The notes: generated by a model not told the origin, from the sequence alone. A stretch of 64,000 nt of DNA from Paenibacillus albiflavus (GCF_004344915.1 NZ_SKFG01000011.1:62001-126000); one strand, 5' to 3'; positions 33,991 to 43,928 are shown, counted from the stretch's first letter. Numbers and translations: made by a program.

Positions 33991-34039
33991 TTTTGATAAA
34001 CTTTGTTTGAAATATTTAATTAATCAGCATCATAAAAGT

Positions 34040-34126
34040 GGTTATATACGGGTTTTACACAGGGCTCGAGGCGAATTAGAAATCACAGATGTATTAATGC
34101 CTTATATCGCGAAATTGATGGGGTGA
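34040..34126 (+). pseudogene. Relic of rfbA (glucose-1-phosphate thymidylyltransferase)
   Basis: One frame reads GYIRVLHRARGELEITDV. RGELEITDV is the hallmark of RmlA/RfbA enzymes near residue 200. No other rfbA part remains, and the fragment sits right before rfbB, where rfbA would be expected. The rest was probably lost by deletion. Confidence 0.55.
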
Positions 34127-34131
34127 TTTTG

Positions 34132-35145
34132 TTGAGATTGTTAGTAACTGGCGGTGCGGGATTCATTGGAAGCAACTTTATTCACTATATCTTTAATCGA
34201 TATCCCGATTATCAAATCACCAATTTTGATGCTCTAACCTATGCTGGAAATTTAAATAATTTAATCGATATACAGGATAACGTAAATTATACCTTTGTGA
34301 AGGGCGATATTGCGGATCGTCACGCTGTTGATATGGTGTTTGCTGAAGGGGATTTTGATTGTGTGGTCAATTTTGCTGCAGAATCTCATGTGGATCGCAG
34401 CATTTCTCAGCCTGATATTTTTGTACGCACGAATGTACTTGGCGTTCAGACCTTGCTTGATGCTGCAAAGAAATTCAAGATTTCTAAATTCGTTCAAATA
34501 TCAACGGATGAAGTGTACGGCAGTTTAGGTGCTACGGGATTGTTTAGTGAAACGATGCCGCTTTCTCCCAACAGTCCTTATTCAGCAAGCAAAGCGGGGG
34601 GCGACATGCTTGTCCGTGCCTATTATGAAACATTCCAAATGCCTGTATGTATTACCCGCTGCTCCAATAATTACGGTCCATATCATTTCCCTGAAAAATT
34701 AATCCCGCTGATGATTATTAATGCTTTACACGATCAGTCTCTGCCTGTGTATGGTGATGGTCTGAATATACGAGATTGGTTGTATGTGGAGGACCATTGT
34801 GCGGCTATTGATTTAGTATTGCACAAAGGAATTGCTGGAGAGGTTTATAATATTGGCGGCAATAATGAACAAACCAATATCGCTATTGTCCAAGATATCC
34901 TTCATCAGCTAGGCAAGCCTCAATCCCTTATTCAATTTGTTAAAGATCGTCCGGGTCATGATCGTAGATATGCAATTGACGCTAGCAAAATTCGTAAGGA
35001 ATTAGGATGGATACCTAAGTATGAATTTAATACTGGGATTAGCACAACGATTCAATGGTATCTGGATAATAAGCCTTGGTGGGAAGAAATTATTAACGGC
35101 AGTTATCAGCAATATTATACTAAACAGTATGGTTCTAGGTTGTGA
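34132..35145 (+). CDS. rfbB: dTDP-glucose 4,6-dehydratase
   Basis: The roughly 337-residue extended SDR makes dTDP-4-keto-6-deoxyglucose. Motifs are GGAGFIGSNF (NAD binding), NFAAESHVDRSI, STDEVYG, and YSASKAGGDMLVRAY (YxxxK). The ending GWIPKYEFNTGI is also family-like. TTG 34132 follows GATGGGGTG with good spacing; GTG 34123 lies inside the SD. It is the first gene of the sugar island, with an rfbA relic before it. No intact rfbA or rfbC is in the window. Confidence 0.94.
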   Translation: MRLLVTGGAGFIGSNFIHYIFNRYPDYQITNFDALTYAGNLNNLIDIQDNVNYTFVKGDIADRHAVDMVFAEGDFDCVVNFAAESHVDRSISQPDIFVRTNVLGVQTLLDAAKKFKISKFVQISTDEVYGSLGATGLFSETMPLSPNSPYSASKAGGDMLVRAYYETFQMPVCITRCSNNYGPYHFPEKLIPLMIINALHDQSLPVYGDGLNIRDWLYVEDHCAAIDLVLHKGIAGEVYNIGGNNEQTNIAIVQDILHQLGKPQSLIQFVKDRPGHDRRYAIDASKIRKELGWIPKYEFNTGISTTIQWYLDNKPWWEEIINGSYQQYYTKQYGSRL

Positions 35146-35151
35146 AATAAG

Positions 35152-35994
35152 ATGAGAGTATTGATCGTTGGAGCAAAGGGACAATTGGGCCAAGAAGTCG
35201 TGCAGTTTATGAGAACGCAAGGAACGCATGAAATAGTTGCTTTAGATAAACAGAAGTTAGATATTACGCTTTATCCAGATGTAATGAATACAGTAAGCAC
35301 AATTAAGCCGGATGTAATTATTAACTGTGCCGCATACACTGCTGTGGATCAAGCAGAGCTGCACCCGGAGACAGCAAGGGCAATTAATACAGATGCTAGT
35401 AGAAATGTTGCCATGGCTGCTAAGGCAGTAGGTTCTAAGTTGTGTTTTGTTAGTACGGATTATGTTTTTGATGGAGTAGCACTAACGCCTTATAAAGAAA
35501 CAGACCAAACAAATCCGATAAATGTATATGGAATGACTAAACTAGCGGGAGAACAAGAGGTTAAATCGATTTTAAATGATTATTTCATTGTGCGAACTTC
35601 TTGGCTGTATGGTGAATATGGTACAAATTTCGTTAAAAGCATGCTTAAATTAGCTTCAGAACGAGATAGTATTAAGGTTGTTAATGATCAGGTCGGGTCA
35701 CCAACCTATGCTAAAGACTTGGCCTTGTTTATTTCCAATTTAATCAGAACTGAGAAATACGGTATTTATCATACTTCTAATACAGGTCAGTGTACTTGGT
35801 ATGAATTTGCAAAGAAAATTTTTGAAATTAAGGGGATAAAACATCTGGAAGTTATCCCTTGTACTACTGATGAATACCCGCAATTAGCAAAGAGACCGAA
35901 GTTCTCTGTGATGGAGAACGCTGCTATGAAAATTAATGGCTTCAGTCAAATGCGACATTGGGAAGAGGCACTGGAGGATTCATGGATAAATTAA
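35152..35994 (+). CDS. rfbD: dTDP-4-dehydrorhamnose reductase
   Basis: The 280-residue SDR reduces dTDP-4-keto-L-rhamnose to dTDP-L-rhamnose with NADPH. It shows VGAKGQLGQEV, NCAAYTAVDQAE, FVSTDYVFDG, YGMTKLAGEQE (YxxxK) and RTSWLYGEYGTNFV. The start is six bases after rfbB and the end overlaps the next gene by 13 bases. The epimerase RfbC must come from elsewhere if rhamnose is made. Confidence 0.94.
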   Translation: MRVLIVGAKGQLGQEVVQFMRTQGTHEIVALDKQKLDITLYPDVMNTVSTIKPDVIINCAAYTAVDQAELHPETARAINTDASRNVAMAAKAVGSKLCFVSTDYVFDGVALTPYKETDQTNPINVYGMTKLAGEQEVKSILNDYFIVRTSWLYGEYGTNFVKSMLKLASERDSIKVVNDQVGSPTYAKDLALFISNLIRTEKYGIYHTSNTGQCTWYEFAKKIFEIKGIKHLEVIPCTTDEYPQLAKRPKFSVMENAAMKINGFSQMRHWEEALEDSWIN

Positions 35995-37919
35995 TTTCTC
36001 TCTGTATGATCGTCAAGAATGAGGAGAAAACGCTTTCGCGCTGCCTGGATAGTGTCCAAGGACTAGTTGATGAAATCATTATTGTGGATACAGGCTCTAT
36101 CGATACTACCAAGCAAATAGCTAAGCGGTATACGAATCAGGTTTATGATTATGAATGGACAAATGATTTCTCAGCTGCCCGTAATGAGTCCATCCGAAGA
36201 GCTACTTCCGAGTGGATTCTGATTCTTGATGCAGATGAGTATATTGAGCGTGATGATATTGATGTTCTACGTCATTACCTACCAACCATAAAGAATGAAA
36301 GTATTTCAAGAATTGCTTTAACGATACCTATTACTAGCTTTGTTGGTGGTGGACACAATGTAGCGGAGGGATATGTGGCGCGGATATTCCCGAATAATAG
36401 TGGTATCACTTTTATTCGACCTATACATGAACAATTATCTTGTGATTCTGGAGAACTAGAATATAGATCTTTTTCTTTTTATGTTTATCATACTGGCTAT
36501 ACGCAGGAAACAATGCTAGAGAAAAATAAATCTCAACGTAATTTGAAGATTCTCGAACAGTATAGCAGTAATCATAAACTTGAACCTTATGATTACTATA
36601 CAATTGGTAATGAATATAAAATGATTAAAGATTATGAGAATGCGTATATTAATTATATGAATGCCTTCAAAGGATTGAGTTCTGCTACTCCATGGTATGT
36701 CGGATGCTTAATTAGTTTAATTGATTGCTTATTCGGGTTGGATCGTATGAAGGAAGTAAATGAATTAATTGAGAGTAAATTAGTTCAATGGAAGCAATAC
36801 CCTGAGTATTTCGCTATTAAAGCACGATGGTTTAATCAGCTCGGATTTTATGATGAAGCCAGAGTGCAGTATGAGGAAGCAGTCCAAATTGCTGAGAAGT
36901 TGTCTATGCAGAATATTCCTTTCTGGCTGATCAGTTCGGACTATGGTCGTATTATTCCTTTTAATCAGCTGGTTCAATATTATTCGCGCAAGCAAGATCT
37001 ATCACAAACTGTATTTTATTTAATTAAGGTATTGAATGATCGTCCATATCATTATTTATCTTTAATCAAATTAATCAATTTGCTAGTACAAACTGAGAGC
37101 ATAGACGCTATCCTACAATTGCTTTATAAGCTTTATCCGAATCGAAACTCAGTAGAGATTGGTTTACTTTTTCAAGTATCGCTCGAAGTAGGAAACTTGA
37201 GTCTATCTAATCATTTTTTTGGAATCTCCCAAGAAATGAGTATAGATATTTCTCCATCACAGATGCTTCAATTTGCTGTTTTGACAGGAGATCAAGATAA
37301 GTATATACAAATTATGAAGAACCTAGATTTATCTTCAGATATGAAATTAGATATCATATTACCTCTGGTAATAGCTAGTGTAAGATGGAGAGAACCTGAT
37401 TACCTGCTAGTAATAGCTAATGATCCAACGTTTTACCAACTGTATATATTAGCTTCTGCTTGTATAAATGAGGAAGAATTAATAATTTCACCTACTGATG
37501 AAGAAGTTGATATGCTAATGAGGCTTTTTATTGAATTGTTTAATTATAAATTATATGAAGAATATGATCTTCTGCTTAAGAGAGTTTCCAGCAGCATGCT
37601 TATTAACTCCTTAGCAAACTATTATTATACACATCATCACCTGGAGCTGGCACTCGATTATTACTCTATCTTATTAGATTCTGATGAGCTTAATGCTGAA
37701 GGATATGAGCATCTTGCTCATTTGCATTTGAACCAGGGTGAAAAAGACGATGGTTTGAAATTTCTGGGAAAGGCGAGCGAGCTTCGACCTGATGATATAG
37801 TCTTATATACGAATATGTGGTTGAATTGTAAAGATTCGCTTACTCGTCTGAAATATAAGAATGAGCTGTTCCGGAAGTTTCCTCATTATGTCGGTATACC
37901 TATATTCAACATTAAATAA
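35982..37919 (+). CDS. GT2 glycosyltransferase with TPR-like C-terminal region (copy 1)
   Basis: The 645-residue product has an N-terminal GT-A domain (about 1-230): ISLCMIVKNEEKTLSRCLDS, IIIVDTGSIDTTKQIA, ILILDADEYIER (DxD-type). A helical tail follows, with TPR-like segments such as LALDYYSILLDSDELNAEGY. ATG 35982 follows GGAGG and lies within the end of rfbD. The next gene is a paralogue with the same architecture. It likely adds sugars to a protein, perhaps flagellin, given its place; the acceptor is not shown by sequence. Confidence 0.85.
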   Translation: MDKLISLCMIVKNEEKTLSRCLDSVQGLVDEIIIVDTGSIDTTKQIAKRYTNQVYDYEWTNDFSAARNESIRRATSEWILILDADEYIERDDIDVLRHYLPTIKNESISRIALTIPITSFVGGGHNVAEGYVARIFPNNSGITFIRPIHEQLSCDSGELEYRSFSFYVYHTGYTQETMLEKNKSQRNLKILEQYSSNHKLEPYDYYTIGNEYKMIKDYENAYINYMNAFKGLSSATPWYVGCLISLIDCLFGLDRMKEVNELIESKLVQWKQYPEYFAIKARWFNQLGFYDEARVQYEEAVQIAEKLSMQNIPFWLISSDYGRIIPFNQLVQYYSRKQDLSQTVFYLIKVLNDRPYHYLSLIKLINLLVQTESIDAILQLLYKLYPNRNSVEIGLLFQVSLEVGNLSLSNHFFGISQEMSIDISPSQMLQFAVLTGDQDKYIQIMKNLDLSSDMKLDIILPLVIASVRWREPDYLLVIANDPTFYQLYILASACINEEELIISPTDEEVDMLMRLFIELFNYKLYEEYDLLLKRVSSSMLINSLANYYYTHHHLELALDYYSILLDSDELNAEGYEHLAHLHLNQGEKDDGLKFLGKASELRPDDIVLYTNMWLNCKDSLTRLKYKNELFRKFPHYVGIPIFNIK

Positions 37920-37947
37920 AAAGTAGAGGATTGAATCAGGAGGATTT

Positions 37948-39894
37948 ATGGATAAGCTTATTTCACTCTGCATGATAGTTAAGGATGAAGAGAGGGTTTT
38001 GGCACGCTGTTTGGATAGTGTCAAAGGGCTCGTAGATGAGATCATTATTGTAGACACAGGATCAACAGATCGGACCAAAGAAATTGCATCGAAATACACT
38101 GATCATGTATATGATTATACGTGGAGCAATGATTTTGCAGCGGCAAGAAATGAATCGATACGCAGAGCGACCTCAGAATGGATACTTGTCCTTGATGCTG
38201 ATGAATATGTACAGCAGGCAGGTATTGAATCTCTTCGTACTTATTTGATAAATAAAACCCCTTCGCCTTATACCGTTCTTATGGTTCCAATCATTAATTA
38301 CTTAGGTTCTGCAAATGTAGATGACAGTATAGTGGAAGCTACAGTGGCTCGAGTATTCAAGGCGGGTCTTGGTACACATTATACGAAGCCAATTCATGAA
38401 CAAATTACAAATCATGACCATCGCTTACAGTTCGTTCAGTATCCTTTGCGTCTCTATCATACTGGTTATACAGAGCAAACTCGCAAGGCAAAGAATAAAT
38501 CAGAGCGAAATCTCCAAATACTAGAAAGGCTAACGGAAACGAGTGCTTCAAAGCCAGTAGATTATTTTTCGCTTGGAAATGAATATGCTTCTATCTTAAA
38601 TCATACCAAGGCGATCGAATATTATAGACGTGCTTTTAAAGGTGCACAAAGAACTATCGCTTGGTATGATACCTGTCTGGTAAATTTTATCAATAGCTTG
38701 ATTTACGTTCAGGAGTACCATGAAGCATGGGAGTTAATCGAGAACTACTTGATAGAATGGGACAATAGCCCTGATTATTTAAGTGCAAAAGGAACCGTGC
38801 TATACTGTCTAGGCTTTTATGATGTCTCAAAGGATTATTTTCATGCGGCTGTACAAGCAGCAGAGACAGCAGCGAAATCAAAAGATCGATTTTGGCTTGT
38901 AAGCCCAGATTATGCTTATAAAATTCCTTATCAGATGTTAGAACATTATTACGATCATAAACAGGATACTCAACAAATAGTGTTGATGTTAATCAAGATA
39001 TTGCAAGGAAACCCTTATCAGTATCAGTCTTTAAGTAAACTTATTTCCTTACTTATTCAACGAGAAGATACACAATCTATTATTAATCTGCTAGAACGTA
39101 TTTATTCCAATGATGTACCAAAGGATATCCTATACCTCTTCCAAGCGACGTTTAGGAGTGGTGATACTCAATTATCAACCTATTATATGAACAAACTTGA
39201 GGCTACTAAGCTGGTCTTACCAGTTCAGAATAATTTGTTATATGCCGTCCTGCTGCAGGATCAACAGCGATTTGATCGTTATAGAGAATTGCTCCCCGAG
39301 CACACAATGGGAGACCTTAATCAAAGCGATGTTATGCCGTATCTGCTTGCAGCACTACTGTGGAAGCAGCCTATGTATATTCCTATGCTATCACAGGATC
39401 ATTCCTTATTTTTTATTCGGGAGCTCATTATCCAAACACTTGAAGGGGAATCGGTGGTTATTACCCCATCGAAGGCAGAAGTTACGCTTTTATTTGATCT
39501 CCTTACTTCATTGTTTACATATAAACTCTATGACGCATATGATCAATTGCTCCAGCGTATATCAAGTGCATGGTTAATCAATTTGCTAGCAGACTACTAT
39601 TATCAGAGCAATCGTCTTGAGCTCGCACTTGATTATTACTCCCTGCTATTAGATGCTGGTGAGCTCAGAGCCCAGGGTTACGTGAATCTGGCCTTTCTTC
39701 ATTATAATCAAGGTGCAATGGATGAAGGATTAGCTTTTATGCAACAAGCAATTGAGCTTCAGCCGAACGAGATCGCTTTATATACGGTATTATGTACGAA
39801 CACACAGGATCATAACGTAATCGAGACATACAAACAAAAGCTATTTGATCAATTCCCGGGATATAAAGACATGGAATTATTCCGTTCCTTATGA
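37948..39894 (+). CDS. GT2 glycosyltransferase with TPR-like C-terminal region (copy 2)
   Basis: The 648-residue paralogue of the preceding gene shares the start MDKLISLCMIVKDEERVLAR, IIIVDTGSTDRTKEIA, and ILVLDADEYVQQ. The TPR-like tail includes NRLELALDYYSLLLDAGELR and YVNLAFLHYNQGAMDEGLAF. The SD is CAGGAGG. A recent, nearly identical but broken copy of its C-terminal part lies at 48813-49127. Tandem duplication is the likely origin. Confidence 0.86.
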   Translation: MDKLISLCMIVKDEERVLARCLDSVKGLVDEIIIVDTGSTDRTKEIASKYTDHVYDYTWSNDFAAARNESIRRATSEWILVLDADEYVQQAGIESLRTYLINKTPSPYTVLMVPIINYLGSANVDDSIVEATVARVFKAGLGTHYTKPIHEQITNHDHRLQFVQYPLRLYHTGYTEQTRKAKNKSERNLQILERLTETSASKPVDYFSLGNEYASILNHTKAIEYYRRAFKGAQRTIAWYDTCLVNFINSLIYVQEYHEAWELIENYLIEWDNSPDYLSAKGTVLYCLGFYDVSKDYFHAAVQAAETAAKSKDRFWLVSPDYAYKIPYQMLEHYYDHKQDTQQIVLMLIKILQGNPYQYQSLSKLISLLIQREDTQSIINLLERIYSNDVPKDILYLFQATFRSGDTQLSTYYMNKLEATKLVLPVQNNLLYAVLLQDQQRFDRYRELLPEHTMGDLNQSDVMPYLLAALLWKQPMYIPMLSQDHSLFFIRELIIQTLEGESVVITPSKAEVTLLFDLLTSLFTYKLYDAYDQLLQRISSAWLINLLADYYYQSNRLELALDYYSLLLDAGELRAQGYVNLAFLHYNQGAMDEGLAFMQQAIELQPNEIALYTVLCTNTQDHNVIETYKQKLFDQFPGYKDMELFRSL

Positions 39895-40061
39895 TTCATG
39901 ATGCAGTCATCAATAGACGCATGCAGGAATTTAAGTCTGAAGCGGAAGTTGATATGCAGAAGATTAATCACAGTAAACTGCATAATGCAGCTTTTTTGGA
40001 AAAAAGCTATTTTTGTCGTTTAACTAAACTGAACAGTGGAAAGTTTTTCATAGCAAAATAA
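39891..40061 (+). pseudogene. Relic of a second fliT 3' end
   Basis: Right after the glycosyltransferase the frame reads RMQEFKSEAEVDMQKINHSK and then LHNAAFLEKSY. This lines up with RMQEIKLEAEVGLQKLNNGR of fliT at 33598-33936. There is no SD. It is evidence that a block containing fliT was duplicated. Confidence 0.7.
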
Positions 40062-40176
40062 CCCTTTTAGATGATATGATCTTGAATCGTTAACTACTAG
40101 AATCATTTATGTTTCGCAAAGGATTATAATAGAAATTCTTTTTTTCTTCTATTTCTCATTCAGCTTATCAGAACAG

Positions 40177-40212
40177 GGCAATATTAATAATCTAATCGAC
40201 CTAGCCGATAAT
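40177..40212 (+). promoter_or_regulatory. Candidate sigma-D promoter before a glycosyltransferase; the same bases may be an rfbB relic
   Basis: GCCGATAA (40204-40211) is a perfect sigma-D -10, with TAAT (40185-40188) 15 bases upstream. One frame across it reads GNINNLIDLADN, close to GNLNNLIDIQDN of rfbB, so this may be decayed rfbB sequence that happens to carry the box. Otherwise 40062-40323 holds no gene that I can see. Confidence 0.45.
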
Positions 40213-40323
40213 AGTAAAGGGATCTGAGAAGGTAATTACATGGAAACCCCATAGAGTTATGCAAAGCGTGGGTTGACATGTATGAAATACTGCTTACGCA
40301 AACTGCAAGAGGAGAAGGTAGCT

Positions 40324-41973
40324 GTGAACAAAAAATCACCATTAATAACGATCCATACATTTGCTTATAACGTTGAGGAATACATAAATGAATGCGTGGA
40401 TAGTGTATTAAATCAAACCTTTATTGATTTTGAATGGGTAATACTAGATAACGGATCGACAGATCAAACAGGGAAAATATTGGAAGAATATTCACGAAAA
40501 GACAAACGAATAAAACTATTTAAAAATAAGAGGAACACTTTTATACACAATGTGCCTGTTAATCCCGATTATCAAGAATTTATCAGGAAGCAAGAAGTTG
40601 ATTATTGGTGTTTGTTGGATAGCGACGATTACCTTCATCCAGATTTTTTGAAAGATTTATATACAACTGCAATAGAACGAAATGTAGATATCGTAGTTTG
40701 TGGTTCTGAATTTTTTAGAGACGAGGACCATTCTATTCAAGGTAGACGTGTTCCACCGGATTTTTATGTTTCTGAAATTACTGCATTAGGTGATATTTTC
40801 CCCAATATTTACGGGTCTTTTAGACCGATGTGGGGTAAGTTAGTTAAGTATTCTGTGGTAAAAAAGCAAGTTGAGTATAGATTGCAGAACCCTGTTGCTC
40901 TCAAGAACGCTGGTGACACTTTATTTTGTCTAGATGTATTAAGATTGTCTAACTCCGTTGTTGGTGTAAGCCGAGTACTTCACTATTACAGAATAAGGAA
41001 TAATTCGTTTTACCATACACTGACGGATAGTCAAAGATATTTGGAATATGTAGTTATTTATCAGGAAGGCAAATCGCTTCTGCAGAGCTGGGGTCATCTA
41101 AATAATACCAATAAAGAATTTCTGGCTGGTGTTCTTTATTATTCTATACTACATTGTTTAGAGTTGACTATTAACGCTTCGTCTTCATCAGTCAAAGACA
41201 GGTTGGAAGCGATCGAGATGATGTTATCCAATGAGATAATACATGAGGTTATTCTTAGCGACAGTATATCTCAAAAATTGCTATATGATATGAATCAAAT
41301 GATGGAACTCTTACTTGATCATATTTCAGAGCACGACATTCCTATTGCAACTACTCACTATATTTATAGATTATTTCTGTCAATTAGAATGGGGAAATCT
41401 GTTGATGGAAACAAGCATAACGCGTTTTTGCTGTACATATCTGCGCTTAGTGACGAAATGAACAAAAGTCGATTTGGGCTAAGCATTCTCCAGCAGTTTT
41501 TCGCTCTTATCGGAAAATCTCATCTGGTTGAACTAATGAAGCACGTTATCCGTAATGATGATCTGGTTTCTAATCCATTATTACTTCGTGAAGTTATTAA
41601 TGGACAAGTAACAGGTGGAAAAATAAGCGAGGCCAAAGAACAAATCGAAATGAATATATCTAATGGAAATTACGATGATGCAATAGATTTGCTATTAAAG
41701 ATTTTGGAAGAAAGCCCACTCGATAATGTTGCACTATCTTATAAAATGTTCTTTTTATCCATGGATGGTGATCTTATGACACTTGTCGAAACGGCTGTTG
41801 CATTAATAACGTTTTACCCCGATGATCATGCCTCGTTAAGTTTCGGTGCCCAAGCTTTTGCCCACGCAGGCCTTAAAGAGGAAGCGAAAATCGTTTATCA
41901 AAAAGCATTGAAAATATGTTCAGACAAGAACCAACAATTGGAGATTATGAGGGAACTGAAAGAAATATCATAA
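40324..41973 (+). CDS. GT2 glycosyltransferase with helical C-terminal region
   Basis: The roughly 549-residue product has a GT-A domain with ITIHTFAYNVEEYINECVDS, VILDNGSTDQTGKI and CLLDSDDYLHP (DxD). A long helical tail ends with a TPR-like segment (LSFGAQAFAHAGLKEEAKIV). GTG 40324 follows AAGAGGAGAAGG; earlier in-frame starts have no SD. It is the first gene after the relic region and may begin a new unit running to 48654. Confidence 0.82.
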   Translation: MNKKSPLITIHTFAYNVEEYINECVDSVLNQTFIDFEWVILDNGSTDQTGKILEEYSRKDKRIKLFKNKRNTFIHNVPVNPDYQEFIRKQEVDYWCLLDSDDYLHPDFLKDLYTTAIERNVDIVVCGSEFFRDEDHSIQGRRVPPDFYVSEITALGDIFPNIYGSFRPMWGKLVKYSVVKKQVEYRLQNPVALKNAGDTLFCLDVLRLSNSVVGVSRVLHYYRIRNNSFYHTLTDSQRYLEYVVIYQEGKSLLQSWGHLNNTNKEFLAGVLYYSILHCLELTINASSSSVKDRLEAIEMMLSNEIIHEVILSDSISQKLLYDMNQMMELLLDHISEHDIPIATTHYIYRLFLSIRMGKSVDGNKHNAFLLYISALSDEMNKSRFGLSILQQFFALIGKSHLVELMKHVIRNDDLVSNPLLLREVINGQVTGGKISEAKEQIEMNISNGNYDDAIDLLLKILEESPLDNVALSYKMFFLSMDGDLMTLVETAVALITFYPDDHASLSFGAQAFAHAGLKEEAKIVYQKALKICSDKNQQLEIMRELKEIS

Positions 41974-41990
41974 AAAGCGAGCGTGAGCAC

Positions 41991-42770
41991 ATGAAGGTAG
42001 TTATTCTAGCTGGTGGATATGGTACGAGAATAAGTGAGGAAAGCCATTTGCGACCAAAGCCGATGGTCGAGATTGGGGATAAACCAATTCTGTGGCACAT
42101 CATGAAGATATATAGTCATTATGGATATAACGATTTTATCATCTGCCTTGGATATAAAGGATATGCAATCAAGGAGTTTTTTGCAGATTATTATCTTCAT
42201 GCATCGGATGTAACCTTTGATTTCGCCAATAACAATAGCTTGAAGATCCATAACAATGTATCTGAGCCATGGCGTGTAACGTTGGTAGATACGGGGCTAA
42301 ACACGATGACTGGCGGAAGAATCAAGAGAATAAAAAAGTACTTAGGCAACGAACGATTTATGCTGACGTATGGTGATGGGGTTTCGGACGTAGATATCAA
42401 TAAGTTGGAAAAATACCATATCCAATCGGATGGCTATCTTACGATGACTGCCGTTCAGCCTGGCGGGCGATTCGGAGTACTGGATATTGAGGATTCTTCC
42501 AATCAAGTGAAAAGATTTATTGAAAAGTCGAAAGAGGATGGCGGTTGGATTAATGGGGGCTTCATGGTGGTCGAACCGCAAGTATTGGATCTTATCGAGG
42601 GCGATGAAACCGTCTTTGAAGCCAGCACTATGGAAAAAATCGTATTTCAAAATAGATTGAATGCCTACAAACATCATGGGTTTTGGCAGTGCATGGATAC
42701 CGTTCGAGACAGAATGGTGCTTGAAAGGCTTTGGGGAGAAAACAAGGCGCCATGGAAATTGTGGGAGTAG
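41991..42770 (+). CDS. rfbF: Glucose-1-phosphate cytidylyltransferase
   Basis: The 259-residue enzyme should make CDP-glucose from CTP and glucose-1-phosphate. It has VVILAGGYGTRISEES, RPKPMVEIGDKPILWHIMKI, LTYGDGVSDVDI, GWINGGFMVVEP and GFWQCMDTVRD, all RfbF signatures, at the normal length. ATG 41991 lies 18 bases after the previous stop. No CDP-glucose 4,6-dehydratase of the classical RfbG type is next to it; an SDR of another type follows. Confidence 0.93.
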   Translation: MKVVILAGGYGTRISEESHLRPKPMVEIGDKPILWHIMKIYSHYGYNDFIICLGYKGYAIKEFFADYYLHASDVTFDFANNNSLKIHNNVSEPWRVTLVDTGLNTMTGGRIKRIKKYLGNERFMLTYGDGVSDVDINKLEKYHIQSDGYLTMTAVQPGGRFGVLDIEDSSNQVKRFIEKSKEDGGWINGGFMVVEPQVLDLIEGDETVFEASTMEKIVFQNRLNAYKHHGFWQCMDTVRDRMVLERLWGENKAPWKLWE

Positions 42771-42801
42771 CATCATAAATTGTGCAAGAGGAGCGTAAGC
42801 T

Positions 42802-43893
42802 ATGAAAACATTCCCAAAAATCACATCAGAGGATATGGAGTTTATTTATCATTCCTTATCTCAAGAAAACTTGCAGAACCTGTATGGCAGTACGATCTTG
42901 GTTACAGGTTATGCGGGATCGATAGGATATTCCTTATTGCATTTTCTTTCCGAGTATGGAAGTAAATTAGGCATTAAAAGGGTTTTTGGCATTGATAATT
43001 ATATGTTCGGTAAGCCGAAGTGGATCGAGCGTATTTCGCGAAATCCGCTTTTTGATATACGGGAATGTGATGTGATCACTTGCGATTTCGATTTTGCTGA
43101 AAAGGCAGACTTGATTTTTCATATGGCGTCTCTAGCATCGCCTGTATATTATCGTCTGCATCCGATCGAAACGATTGATGCCGATGTAACAGGATTGCGC
43201 CGTATGCTTGATTTCTATAAGGAAAAGAAATTGAAGGGTTTTCTGTTCTATTCGAGTAGTGAAATTTACGGAGATCCGCATCCTAGTCAAATTCCTACGC
43301 CGGAATCGTATTGGGGGAATGTAAACACCTGTGGACCAAGAGCATGCTATGACGAGTCCAAGCGTTTCGGGGAAACGCTATGTTATAACTACGCTCGGCA
43401 ATATGGAATGCCTGTAACCATAGTGCGTCCATTTAACAACTATGGCCCTGGGATGCGAATTAACGATCAGAGAGTCGTAGCTGATTTTGCCAAAGCAGTG
43501 ATCGACAACGAGGATATCGTCATTTTCTCTGACGGTAAGCCGACTCGCACCTTTGACTATTTACCGGATGCGATCGTCGGGTATTTGAAATGTGTGCTAT
43601 ACGGCAAGTTCGAGATCTTTAATATAGGCTCTGACAGCCAAGAGTTGAGCATTATGCAATTGGCAGAGCTGTACCGTAAAACCGCAAAAGAACTGTTTGA
43701 TTACGGCGGTGATATTGTGTTTAAAACTCATGAGGACAAAGAGTATTTGACCGACAATCCTAATCGTCGATGCCCAGATATTTCAAAAGCAAAAGCTTTG
43801 CTCCAGTATAGGCCTCAAATTCACATCGAAGAGGGAATCAGAAGATATATAGAATATTTGAGAGAGTGCGATAGGTGCGAATTCGAGTGGTAG
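42802..43893 (+). CDS. Extended SDR, UDP-glucuronate decarboxylase (UXS)-like NDP-sugar enzyme
   Basis: The 363-residue product has VTGYAGSIGYSLL (NAD site), HMASLASPVYY, YSSSEIYGDP, and GPRACYDESKRFGETLCYNY (YxxxK with UXS-like context), then RPFNNYGPGMR. It resembles UXS and related NDP-sugar dehydratases more than RfbB. Given rfbF before it, a CDP-sugar substrate is possible; given the dehydrogenase at 45099, UDP-glucuronate is also possible. Substrate unresolved. Confidence 0.82.
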   Translation: MKTFPKITSEDMEFIYHSLSQENLQNLYGSTILVTGYAGSIGYSLLHFLSEYGSKLGIKRVFGIDNYMFGKPKWIERISRNPLFDIRECDVITCDFDFAEKADLIFHMASLASPVYYRLHPIETIDADVTGLRRMLDFYKEKKLKGFLFYSSSEIYGDPHPSQIPTPESYWGNVNTCGPRACYDESKRFGETLCYNYARQYGMPVTIVRPFNNYGPGMRINDQRVVADFAKAVIDNEDIVIFSDGKPTRTFDYLPDAIVGYLKCVLYGKFEIFNIGSDSQELSIMQLAELYRKTAKELFDYGGDIVFKTHEDKEYLTDNPNRRCPDISKAKALLQYRPQIHIEEGIRRYIEYLRECDRCEFEW

Positions 43894-43928
43894 AACAATT
43901 TATGATTATGCGATAGGAGAGATATGGA

